A stretch of 64,000 nt of DNA from NCBI GenBank assembly GCA_030425205.1, contig JAUIAP010000006.1, positions 62,001 to 126,000 of the forward strand, read 5' to 3'. The DNA is from Anaerolineae bacterium (GTDB lineage Bacteria > Chloroflexota > Anaerolineae > Promineifilales > Promineifilaceae). Below, piece after piece: positions 15,783 through 23,021 of this stretch. A program made the translations under genes and the position numbers. Every line of letters begins with the position of its first letter. The first letter of the stretch is position 1. The notes beneath the pieces were generated by a model that saw nothing but the letters and a program-made list of their open reading frames with translations, ran no database searches and had not been told where the DNA came from.

Positions 15783-17087
15783 ATGTCTAGACAGAACGCT
15801 CAAAAACGGATTGGAAAAAAGAAATGCCCGAACTGTGGTGCCACCATTCCATCCTATCCTCGCTACACACCATGGTGCGACCATTGCAATTGGAATATCC
15901 AACCCGATAACGTCGAAACGCAAAGCCGCTGGCAGCGAACTCTTTCGCAACAGTTGGCAAAGCGACTATTTGATCAAATGCGAGCTGAAGTGCCGCCAAA
16001 GCGCCTGACTGGCACCCATATTGCCGCGCTGCTCCTGGCGACGCTCATCTACTTATTTCACGTCGCGCTCCTATGGGCAGGAGGATGGTTAATTTGGTCG
16101 CTTAGTTTCGGCCGAATATTCGCAGGTGCACTGCTAATCTATTTTTCAATTCGTGCACTTATTATCCGTTATGATGAACTGCCCCCTGATATGCTATTAA
16201 TTGACGACAAACAGTTTCCCGCACTGATCAACTTCGTGCGAGAAGTTGCCAGCCGTCTTGACGTGCCAATGCCCCAAATCGTCTTGTCAGAGCAGTTTAC
16301 CGCGACATTTGCACGTGTTGGTCCAAAACGCCAATCGTTATTGTGTATCGGCATTCCATTTTTGGCACTGCTGAATGGGGGTGAGCTGACCAGTCTAATT
16401 GGGCATGAACTATCACATGCCCACGATGGCGCACGAACGCGCTCCCTCTATGTACAAAATGCCCGCACGGCGTTGGAAAGCTGGCATGCCTTGCTTTCAT
16501 TTCGCGGTTTGGCGCAACATTCAAACATGGCCGCTTCTATTGTAGGCGTTTGTCTATTTGCCCTCTGTTTTCCACTGAGAGTCATCTTGATTGGTAGTTT
16601 ACGACTTTTTGAACTCCTCGTCGTTCGTGACAGTCAACGCGCCGAATATATTGCTGACTTGCAATCACTCGCCGTTGCGGGCAATCGTGACGCGCCTCAG
16701 CTCTTGCAGAAGTCGTGCTATCGTTATCTTGGCGCCCTGCACGAAGCCTACGCGAATGCGCCATTGCATCAAAAATATAGCGCGATTCAGCAACGCTTCG
16801 CCGACATCCCACAGCGCGAAAAAGAGCGCGTCTGGCGAATTGCCAAATTGCAGCAGCCAAAATTGAGCAGTTCACACCCGACCGTTAGTGAACGGATCGC
16901 GCTGTTGAAAAATCGACGCGATATCCCGCCTGCCTATGTCATTGACGCGCAGCAGTTTGCAACGATTCAGGCCGAGCTACAGCGCTGCCCGCAAATTTTG
17001 CACGGACATGAAATCGTCTACTTGCATGAGGCGAATGAGACGTTTGTGATGGAGGGGGTGGAGTTATCAGCGGTTTCGGCCGATTAG
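15783..17087 (+). CDS. M48-family membrane metalloprotease with N-terminal zinc ribbon
   Basis: A 434-aa integral-membrane protease related to HtpX/Ste24. Residues 14-36 form a zinc ribbon (KKCPNCGA ... WCDHCNW). Hydrophobic spans occupy about 76-128 and 250-282. The zinc site is GHELSHAHDG (His208, Glu209, His212) and the third ligand is probably Glu287 in RAEYIADLQS. M48 enzymes degrade misfolded membrane proteins or sense membrane stress. GAGGG lies close before the ATG. The last 21 bp overlap the convergent F420-type gene. A zinc ribbon fused to M48 is less usual and may serve targeting. Confidence 0.85.
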   Translation: MSRQNAQKRIGKKKCPNCGATIPSYPRYTPWCDHCNWNIQPDNVETQSRWQRTLSQQLAKRLFDQMRAEVPPKRLTGTHIAALLLATLIYLFHVALLWAGGWLIWSLSFGRIFAGALLIYFSIRALIIRYDELPPDMLLIDDKQFPALINFVREVASRLDVPMPQIVLSEQFTATFARVGPKRQSLLCIGIPFLALLNGGELTSLIGHELSHAHDGARTRSLYVQNARTALESWHALLSFRGLAQHSNMAASIVGVCLFALCFPLRVILIGSLRLFELLVVRDSQRAEYIADLQSLAVAGNRDAPQLLQKSCYRYLGALHEAYANAPLHQKYSAIQQRFADIPQREKERVWRIAKLQQPKLSSSHPTVSERIALLKNRRDIPPAYVIDAQQFATIQAELQRCPQILHGHEIVYLHEANETFVMEGVELSAVSAD

Positions 17088-17687
17088 TCGAAACGCCAGC
17101 TCTACATCATGCTGTGTCGTAAACGCCAACTGCATCCACAATACCGCATATGGTTCTAACAGTCGCGCGTTCTTGATCGGCCCCGCATCGACCGCGTCAA
17201 ACCCCATCTCCCGCGCCAACTGAGCCGCGACAGCTTTAGCTTTATCATCATTGCTACAGTACAGTACCGTTGCGGCTTGTCCATTAAAAACAGGGTCAGC
17301 AAAGTGTGTATAGTAAATATGATTGAACGCCTTGACGACGCCAGATCGGTGAAAACGTCTGGCGACCTCTTCACCGGCTGACCATTTATGTCCAATGGCA
17401 AGGCTTCCCGTTGATCGCAATGGATTGATGGGATCAATGATGATTTTGCCATCTAGCAAGTCGCCAACCGCGCGCTCTACATCGGTGAATGCAAACCATG
17501 GGAAGGCAAAGATACAGACCTCACACCACTGCGCTGCATCCACGATAGACCCGCCTTGCACACCCAATTCAGACCCGATCCGTGCGCCGTTTTCTCCATC
17601 ACGCGAGCCAAGAAAAATTTCATGTTCAGTGAGTTGTTGAGCGAGAATTCGGCCGATTCGCCCCGTGCCAATGATGCTTATTTTCAT
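17067..17687 (-). CDS. NADPH-dependent F420 reductase-like dinucleotide-binding protein
   Basis: A 206-aa Rossmann protein of the coenzyme-F420-dependent NADP oxidoreductase family. The N-terminus MKISIIGTGRIGRILAQQL contains GxGxxG, then IFLGSRDGENG. The segment VVKAFNHIYYTHFADP matches the KAFNT region of these enzymes, and VLYCSNDDKAKAVAAQLAREMGFDAVDAG is typical of the second half. Whether it uses F420 or only NADP(H) cannot be read here; no F420 biosynthesis gene is in the window. It follows glpD by 40 bp on the same strand and may be the last gene of that unit. Confidence 0.8.
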   Translation of the reverse strand: MKISIIGTGRIGRILAQQLTEHEIFLGSRDGENGARIGSELGVQGGSIVDAAQWCEVCIFAFPWFAFTDVERAVGDLLDGKIIIDPINPLRSTGSLAIGHKWSAGEEVARRFHRSGVVKAFNHIYYTHFADPVFNGQAATVLYCSNDDKAKAVAAQLAREMGFDAVDAGPIKNARLLEPYAVLWMQLAFTTQHDVELAFRLIGRNR

Positions 17688-17727
17688 AGGAGTTGTCTGT
17701 TTAGAACTGCTTATCGGTAAGCAATCG

Positions 17728-19425
17728 TCACACCAGCTTTGTTTGATGTCGATCTAAAAATAGTTTCTGCGTTCGCTTAATCTCTGCGCCGACGCGCTCA
17801 CGATCCCAACCGAGTACCTGCTCTGCAATAATAGCAATTTCGGCAACCAGGCCGAGCGATGTTTCGCCTAACATACCGATCAGCGTGCGGCGCAGAAGCA
17901 GATCGTCGAGATGGACGACTTGCTCCGTTCGCAGCAGGTAGACAATTTCATGATGCGAATATTTAGGATTGTATTGCAGCGGGCTATCTTTGCGTGGTTG
18001 TGAGGCCACGAAACGCGCAATTGTGGCAGCACGTGTGCCGTAGCGGTCGAACCAGATCTTCAGCCATGTGGCGTCAAGTTCAGTTTCGGCCGAAATTTCC
18101 GCAATCCAGCGTTTCACCGCTGCGTCCGATTGGGGATAATCCGCCCCGCCCCCAATAGGCAACTGCTCCGTACTTGCCTTACGCTGCATCCCCAGTCGCT
18201 CAAGGGCCTTATCGGTCGTCTGCTCGCTGAAGGCACGAAACGTTGTCCACTTGCCTCCAATTAGGTTGAAGATCGGGTAGGGTCGATTACCGCTTGGTTC
18301 GATAATTTTGTTGCTGTGGTCACGGCTAATCTGACCGGCTGAGTTGGCCGAGCTGTGTGGTAACGGACGCACGCCGCTAAAGCGATGGACGATATGTTCG
18401 CGCGTCACGCGAATCGTTGGGAAAACCCGATCAACCAAGTTGAAGAAGTAATCGATCTCCGCCTCTGTACAAACCGCGTCATCTGGGTTCTCAATCGGCA
18501 AATCAGATGTGCCAATCAAGACTTTATCTTCCAGTGGATAGATCAACACAATGCGGCCATCTTCATTCTCAAAGAAGAACTCTTTGCCTTGAATCGCGCT
18601 ATGCAGTTCGGGGTGTTTGAGGACGAGATGCGATCCTTTTGTGCCGCCGATGAAACGGGTATTTCGGCCGATATTCGCATTCGTAAAGTCGATCCATGGC
18701 CCCGCCGCATTGATGACCAACTGGGGCCGCACGCGCAGAGCTTCTCCCGAAAGCTCATCACGCAACACAACCATGTCATCCTCCGCACCAACGGCTGAGA
18801 CATAGTTGAGGGCATGGGCGTGGTCGCCTTCGGCCGATCCATCCCGCAGCACATCGATCAAAATCCGCTCGGGTGAAGGCATCGCGGCATCGTAGTAGGT
18901 CGCCGTCGCAACGATTTTCGGATTTAGTTTTGGAAATTGCGCCAGCGACTTTTTTCGCCGCACGAAGTCGTGATGCGGCACCGTGTCATCCCCAAACGTA
19001 TAAGCGTCGTACATCGTTAGCCCTGCTTTTATCACAACCGCCCCGCGTTCAGCCGGCCGATCCAGCACGTTTAAGAATTTGAGTGGTGCATTGAGTAAGC
19101 CTGAAGCTATCTTAAAAATCGGAATGACGGTTGCCAACGGCTTAACGTATTGTGGCGCATTATGAATCAGACGATTGCGTTCATGGAGTGCTTCACGGAC
19201 AAGACGAAATTCACCATTTTCAAGATAGCGAATCCCGCCATGCACCATATGTGAGGAGGCAGAACTCGCACCAGATCCAAAGTCGGCGCGTTCAACGAGC
19301 AGCACATTCACGCCCTGCAAGGCAAGATCGCGGAATGTGCCAACGCCATTGATGCCACCGCCGATAATGAGGACGGTAACATTGGGATTCTCTTTAATGG
19401 TTGCAAGTGAATTTTGTCGGTTCAT
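17728..19425 (-). CDS. glpD: Aerobic glycerol-3-phosphate dehydrogenase
   Basis: An FAD enzyme that oxidises sn-glycerol-3-phosphate to dihydroxyacetone phosphate and passes electrons to quinone at the membrane. The FAD site is VLIIGGGINGVGTFRDLALQG, followed by FGSGASSASSHMVHGGIRYLENGEFRLVREAL, VINAAGPW, and the C-terminal GGKWTTFRAFSEQTTD region. The C-terminal DAO_C helical domain ends after WDRERVGAEI. Size (565 aa) is normal. It starts 3 bp after the stop of the kinase-like gene, so the two are translationally linked. Confidence 0.95.
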   Translation of the reverse strand: MNRQNSLATIKENPNVTVLIIGGGINGVGTFRDLALQGVNVLLVERADFGSGASSASSHMVHGGIRYLENGEFRLVREALHERNRLIHNAPQYVKPLATVIPIFKIASGLLNAPLKFLNVLDRPAERGAVVIKAGLTMYDAYTFGDDTVPHHDFVRRKKSLAQFPKLNPKIVATATYYDAAMPSPERILIDVLRDGSAEGDHAHALNYVSAVGAEDDMVVLRDELSGEALRVRPQLVINAAGPWIDFTNANIGRNTRFIGGTKGSHLVLKHPELHSAIQGKEFFFENEDGRIVLIYPLEDKVLIGTSDLPIENPDDAVCTEAEIDYFFNLVDRVFPTIRVTREHIVHRFSGVRPLPHSSANSAGQISRDHSNKIIEPSGNRPYPIFNLIGGKWTTFRAFSEQTTDKALERLGMQRKASTEQLPIGGGADYPQSDAAVKRWIAEISAETELDATWLKIWFDRYGTRAATIARFVASQPRKDSPLQYNPKYSHHEIVYLLRTEQVVHLDDLLLRRTLIGMLGETSLGLVAEIAIIAEQVLGWDRERVGAEIKRTQKLFLDRHQTKLV

Positions 19426-19428
19426 AAT

Positions 19429-20193
19429 CTAGTCAATAGCCGAACGACGTAGGTTGGCAACGCGCTGGGCGATCCGTTGCCCCCAGCTAACTTTTGGTTG
19501 ATCAACCAGCGTCTCAGCTAAATTTGCAATTGTCGGTGGACGTTCGGCCGAATTTTCCCGCACGGCCGCCTGTGCAACGTCTTCCCGCTGGGTTAATTGT
19601 CGCACCAACTTGCCCAGCGCATAAACATCTGTGCGCCCATCCAATGACATTCCCATCAATTGCTCGGGCGCAGTGTACGGCGTCACATTGAGCGCATTTC
19701 CTCGCCAACTGCCACTATTCGCCAGCTCTAGTTGGGTTAGCCCAAAGTCACAAATAAGTGGCATCGCATTGTCGTCGAATAGGATGTTGCTGGATTTGAG
19801 GCGGCCATGCACCAATCCGGCAGCATGCGCCATGTCCAATGGGGCAGCAAGTTGACTGACAAGCACGCGTGCAGCGGCAAGTGTCCAATTGCCATTCATC
19901 TGTGCTTCGAGCGACCCCGCTGCATAGAAGGGCGATATGAGATAAACCTGCTCGCGGTACATGCCAGTCTGCAAAATAGGGACGATCTGTGGATGTTGTA
20001 ATGTGACTAATCGTTCGATTTCGCGCTGTAATTGGGCACGGGCATAGGCGTTAAAGGCAAGCGCACGCGCCAATAGTTTGAACGCGACAACGCGCTCACT
20101 TTCCGCCTCAATCGCCCGATAGACGACGCTCGTTGCGCCACTGCCGATGCGATTTTGGAGCGTAAATCGGCCGATTTTTGTCCCTTGTTGCAT
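19429..20193 (-). CDS. Serine/threonine kinase-fold protein, probable pseudokinase
   Basis: A 254-aa protein-kinase domain with no membrane anchor or sensor domain. It has a good glycine loop (GSGATSV, 17-23), the VAFK lysine (Lys39) and DFG at 149-151, so ATP binding is plausible. The catalytic loop, however, reads HGRLKSSN (129-136) instead of HRDLKPEN, so the catalytic Asp is Arg131. This is the pattern of pseudokinases. The P+1/APE segment is YTAPEQLMG. The start at 20193 leaves 7 bp after the exonuclease stop; the longer frame from 20244 overlaps that gene. It is tightly linked to glpD (3 bp), suggesting a regulatory job in that operon (inference). Confidence 0.85.
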   Translation of the reverse strand: MQQGTKIGRFTLQNRIGSGATSVVYRAIEAESERVVAFKLLARALAFNAYARAQLQREIERLVTLQHPQIVPILQTGMYREQVYLISPFYAAGSLEAQMNGNWTLAAARVLVSQLAAPLDMAHAAGLVHGRLKSSNILFDDNAMPLICDFGLTQLELANSGSWRGNALNVTPYTAPEQLMGMSLDGRTDVYALGKLVRQLTQREDVAQAAVRENSAERPPTIANLAETLVDQPKVSWGQRIAQRVANLRRSAID

Positions 20194-20200
20194 AGACCCA

Positions 20201-20743
20201 TTAAACAATAAACGGCAACAGTCGTGCGACATTTCGCGCATCATCTAGACCGCGATGGTGTCGCCCTTGCAAATGAATACCCGCTTGTCTGAGTGCGTTC
20301 ACCATGCCCATTTCACGACGCAACCCTTGTCGCTTTGAGTAGGCTGGCTTGAGATTCCAGTATGCTTTGCCGAACGGATAGGGGACTTGGTGGTAGATGC
20401 AATCACGTTCGATCTGCACCTGGTCAAATTTCCCCCATGAGCAAAAGAGTGCATTCGGATAGCCGCGCAGCCACTTTGTCATGTCGGCCAGCATTTCTGG
20501 AAAACGTGGCGCGATCTCAACCTCAATTTGGCGAATCCCCGTCAATTCCATACAGAATGGGGTTAGGCGCGGATGGCGGACTGGTTTGACAAAACTTTGG
20601 TATTCGTCGATGATGTCGAGCGTCATCACCTCCACGATGACCGCACCCATTTCGATCACCTCACGCTCACGACGCGGAAATTTGTCATTCTCGTCGCAGG
20701 TCGCTTCGATATCGATGACTAAATAGAATTCTGGATGTTGCAT
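20201..20743 (-). CDS. DEDDh 3'-5' exonuclease (KapD/ERI1-like)
   Basis: A 180-aa nuclease of the RNase T/DnaQ fold, closest in style to KapD and ERI1-like RNA exonucleases. Motif I is YLVIDIEATCDEND (Asp-x-Glu), motif II lies around CSWGKFDQVQIERDC, and motif III is HRGLDDARNVARL, giving the His and last Asp of DEDDh. The first gene of the exonuclease-pseudokinase-glpD run. Substrate (RNA or DNA) is not clear from sequence. Confidence 0.85.
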   Translation of the reverse strand: MQHPEFYLVIDIEATCDENDKFPRREREVIEMGAVIVEVMTLDIIDEYQSFVKPVRHPRLTPFCMELTGIRQIEVEIAPRFPEMLADMTKWLRGYPNALFCSWGKFDQVQIERDCIYHQVPYPFGKAYWNLKPAYSKRQGLRREMGMVNALRQAGIHLQGRHHRGLDDARNVARLLPFIV

Positions 20744-20839
20744 GGTTGACGAGTGATTACTATCTTCAATAAATTAACGGCTCTTACTTTATCACGTTTC
20801 GGCCGATTATGTCGGCCGCTGTAAAAGACAAAATAGATC

Positions 20840-20876
20840 AAAAAAGGGCTGGTACTTGATTACCAGCCCTTTCTAT
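20840..20876 (-). terminator. Terminator after tRNA-Lys
   Basis: AAAGGGCTGGTA (20843-20854) pairs with TACCAGCCCTTT (20861-20872) around a 6-nt loop, 8 bp downstream of the tRNA, with TTTT on the minus strand. Confidence 0.85.
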
Positions 20877-20883
20877 TTTGAGG

Positions 20884-20956
20884 TGGCCCCGGTAGGACTC
20901 GAACCTACAACCTCACGATTAAGAGTCGTCTGCTCTGCCAGTTGAGCTACGAGGCC
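20884..20956 (-). tRNA. tRNA-Lys, anticodon CTT
   Basis: The minus strand gives a 73-nt cloverleaf. Acceptor GGCCTCG pairs with CGGGGCC; discriminator A. The D arm is GCTC-AACTGGCA-GAGC, the anticodon loop CTCTTAA has anticodon CTT (reads AAG), and the T arm is GTAGG-TTCGAGT-CCTAC. The 27-43 pair is G-G, the only oddity. CCA is not encoded. It has its own terminator. Confidence 0.95.
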
Positions 20957-21049
20957 AAAGCGAAGGAGATTATAGCGAATGGTTGCGCCCATCGCAACGA
21001 CTTTCAGTAAACAATTTATCAGTAAACCGGAACGCTACCCGCCTAGCTT

Positions 21050-22738
21050 TTACTGCCCCCGATTAATTCGTCGTCGATGCTGGAAACGCAAAACGGGTGT
21101 CGCATAGCGGATCTTTTCCTTAATGAAAACGCGCACCATCTCCAGCGCCGAGTGATCGCCAAAGAAGTGTGCGCGATATGCACCCTTGCCCAAGAATCCG
21201 TCGTCCCGCTTGAGAAGAGACAAGCGCAACTTCTTGCGCGGGAGCGACGTGCTGCCATCCAATAGGTCGCGGAATACCTGTGGCATCCAGTCGATGGGGG
21301 CAAATATCTCACGCGCTTGGGCGAAAAATTGATCGACAGCCGCCTCATCAGCAGGGTCTACAGCTTCCATTAGCGTGTCAATTTGATCGGCAACGCGATC
21401 ATATTCATCAAATCCGCCACCTGACAGCCGTAAGCCTTGCAACATTTGAATGTATCCTGCACGGTCATCGGCCATCGCACGCATCGCATTGAGTTTGATA
21501 AGTTCTGTATACGCGCCAAGCAGCCAAAGTGCGGAATAGACGTTCCAAAGTTTATAGTTTTGCCATGAGCGGTAGCTGTTGGCGACCAGCCGATCGTTGG
21601 AGCGCAGATAGTTTTGGGTGACGGTTTCGAGCGGCAGGAACCGCTCGCGGCTATAGTCACCGGTCATCTTGGCTTCGATCAGCAGATGGGCAAGCACATT
21701 GAGTGTGGCGAATGAGATGTAGAGACCCTTTGAGTAGAGTGGGTCGATAAAGCCAGCGGCGTGTCCGAGTAATGCCCAGCGGTCGCCTACAATTTGAGTT
21801 GACCCGTATTGAATGCGGGGCGCACGAACCCAATCGCGGACCGCGCGGGCATTGGTAAATTGCGCGGCGATGGTCGGATACTGCGCAATAAATTGGCGAA
21901 ACTCTTCTTCGGCCGAAAGCTCATTATTTTGTGGATGGATGCGTGGATCAAGCAGCAGCCCTACGCTGACAAGCGGGTTTGTCGAACGGTCATGGTTATT
22001 AAATGGAATGACCCAGAGCCAGCCGCCGTGAAAGACATGGTGTAACGTCCCTTCCGACATTGGGAAGGGCAGATCGTACTCTTTTTTCTGTCCGTTATCA
22101 CTGGGCGGAAGCGCGACGTTCACCATATGCGTGAACAATGCGCGGGAATGGGTTTGCTGGTCGCGGTCGCGCAAGTCAAATTTATCGGCAATGGGCGAAC
22201 GGAAGCCGGCTGCATCGACGAGATAATCGGCCGAAATCACCCCACCCTTCGTCATCAAGTCAACCCCGTTCTCACCAAATTCGACCCCCGTTACTGGCGT
22301 ATTTTGCAATACCGTTGCCCCATAACGAACGGCGGTTGTCATCATAAAATAGTCCGTATCTTGACGATAGAGGTGGAATTCGTGACCGTGTGGCTCTTTT
22401 GGGATGACCGCTTGCAGCGTATGTTTGGGGTCGTGGGTTTGCCCAGCCTCATGATGAAAGTAGCCAAAATGACGCTTTATGCCGTGCGACGTTCCCGCCA
22501 TATCCATAAAGTTTTCTGAGCTAAAGTAGGCGATTTCAGGTACGTCATACAGGTCGGCCAATGCCCGCATCATCTCAGATGTTTCGAGAATCATGCTTTC
22601 ACCAATTGAAAAGCGCGGATGCTGTTTTGCCTCAAAGACGACGACATTGATGCCGTGACGGGCGAGAATAGCGGCAAGCGTTGAGCCTGCGATGCCAGAA
22701 CCGATGATGGCAACGTTATAGTGTGAGTCTGCTGTCAT
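21050..22738 (-). CDS. FAD-dependent oxidoreductase, flavin halogenase-like
   Basis: A 562-aa flavoprotein of the tryptophan-halogenase/PHBH superfamily. The FAD motif is VAIIGSGIAGSTLAAILARHG. It is followed by FSIGESMILETSEMM, a pattern close to the GES/GEA loop of flavin-dependent halogenases, and by GGWLWVIPF, which matches the Trp-x-Trp-x-Ile-Pro motif of that family; GHAAGFIDPLYSKGL is the second FAD motif. A lysine in GIKRHFGYFHH could be the halogenating Lys. Many such proteins turn out to be oxidoreductases for large hydrophobic substrates, so halogenation is a hypothesis. The frame opens at 22837, but MTADSHYNVAIIG at 22738 is the sensible start. No clear ribosome-binding site. Confidence 0.75.
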   Translation of the reverse strand: MTADSHYNVAIIGSGIAGSTLAAILARHGINVVVFEAKQHPRFSIGESMILETSEMMRALADLYDVPEIAYFSSENFMDMAGTSHGIKRHFGYFHHEAGQTHDPKHTLQAVIPKEPHGHEFHLYRQDTDYFMMTTAVRYGATVLQNTPVTGVEFGENGVDLMTKGGVISADYLVDAAGFRSPIADKFDLRDRDQQTHSRALFTHMVNVALPPSDNGQKKEYDLPFPMSEGTLHHVFHGGWLWVIPFNNHDRSTNPLVSVGLLLDPRIHPQNNELSAEEEFRQFIAQYPTIAAQFTNARAVRDWVRAPRIQYGSTQIVGDRWALLGHAAGFIDPLYSKGLYISFATLNVLAHLLIEAKMTGDYSRERFLPLETVTQNYLRSNDRLVANSYRSWQNYKLWNVYSALWLLGAYTELIKLNAMRAMADDRAGYIQMLQGLRLSGGGFDEYDRVADQIDTLMEAVDPADEAAVDQFFAQAREIFAPIDWMPQVFRDLLDGSTSLPRKKLRLSLLKRDDGFLGKGAYRAHFFGDHSALEMVRVFIKEKIRYATPVLRFQHRRRINRGQ

Positions 22739-22837
22739 AGTGTTGATAGTCCAAGATATGAAAACGTGTTCGTGTCTTCGGGTTTTTGCTGCATCCCTGC
22801 GCGGTGCATAGCCAGCAAGCGCGCCACGTAAATTCAA

Positions 22838-22979
22838 ACATTTGCGGCTCTTTGAGGCATGGAGTAGTTGTGCGCGCCAGTATCGGGAAATCCAATTCCC
22901 GATACATGCCCACTCTGTGGTTCGGGAATTGGATTTCCCGAACCTTTAACCCATGAATGCTCAGAGAGCCACATTTGCG
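22838..22979. mobile_element. MITE-like palindromic element, copy 1
   Basis: A 124-bp core (22847-22970) bounded by the 9-bp direct repeat ACATTTGCG at 22838-22846 and 22971-22979, which looks like a target-site duplication. Its ends form imperfect terminal inverted repeats (GCTCTTTGAGG against GGCTCTCTGAGC). Inside, CGGGAAATCCAATTCCCG pairs perfectly over 18 bp with CGGGAATTGGATTTCCCG. No ORF. A second copy lies at 29249-29372. Confidence 0.8.
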
Positions 22980-23021
22980 TTTTAGTATAGCGAACGTTGG
23001 GAAAATGTCTGTATGTAATGT

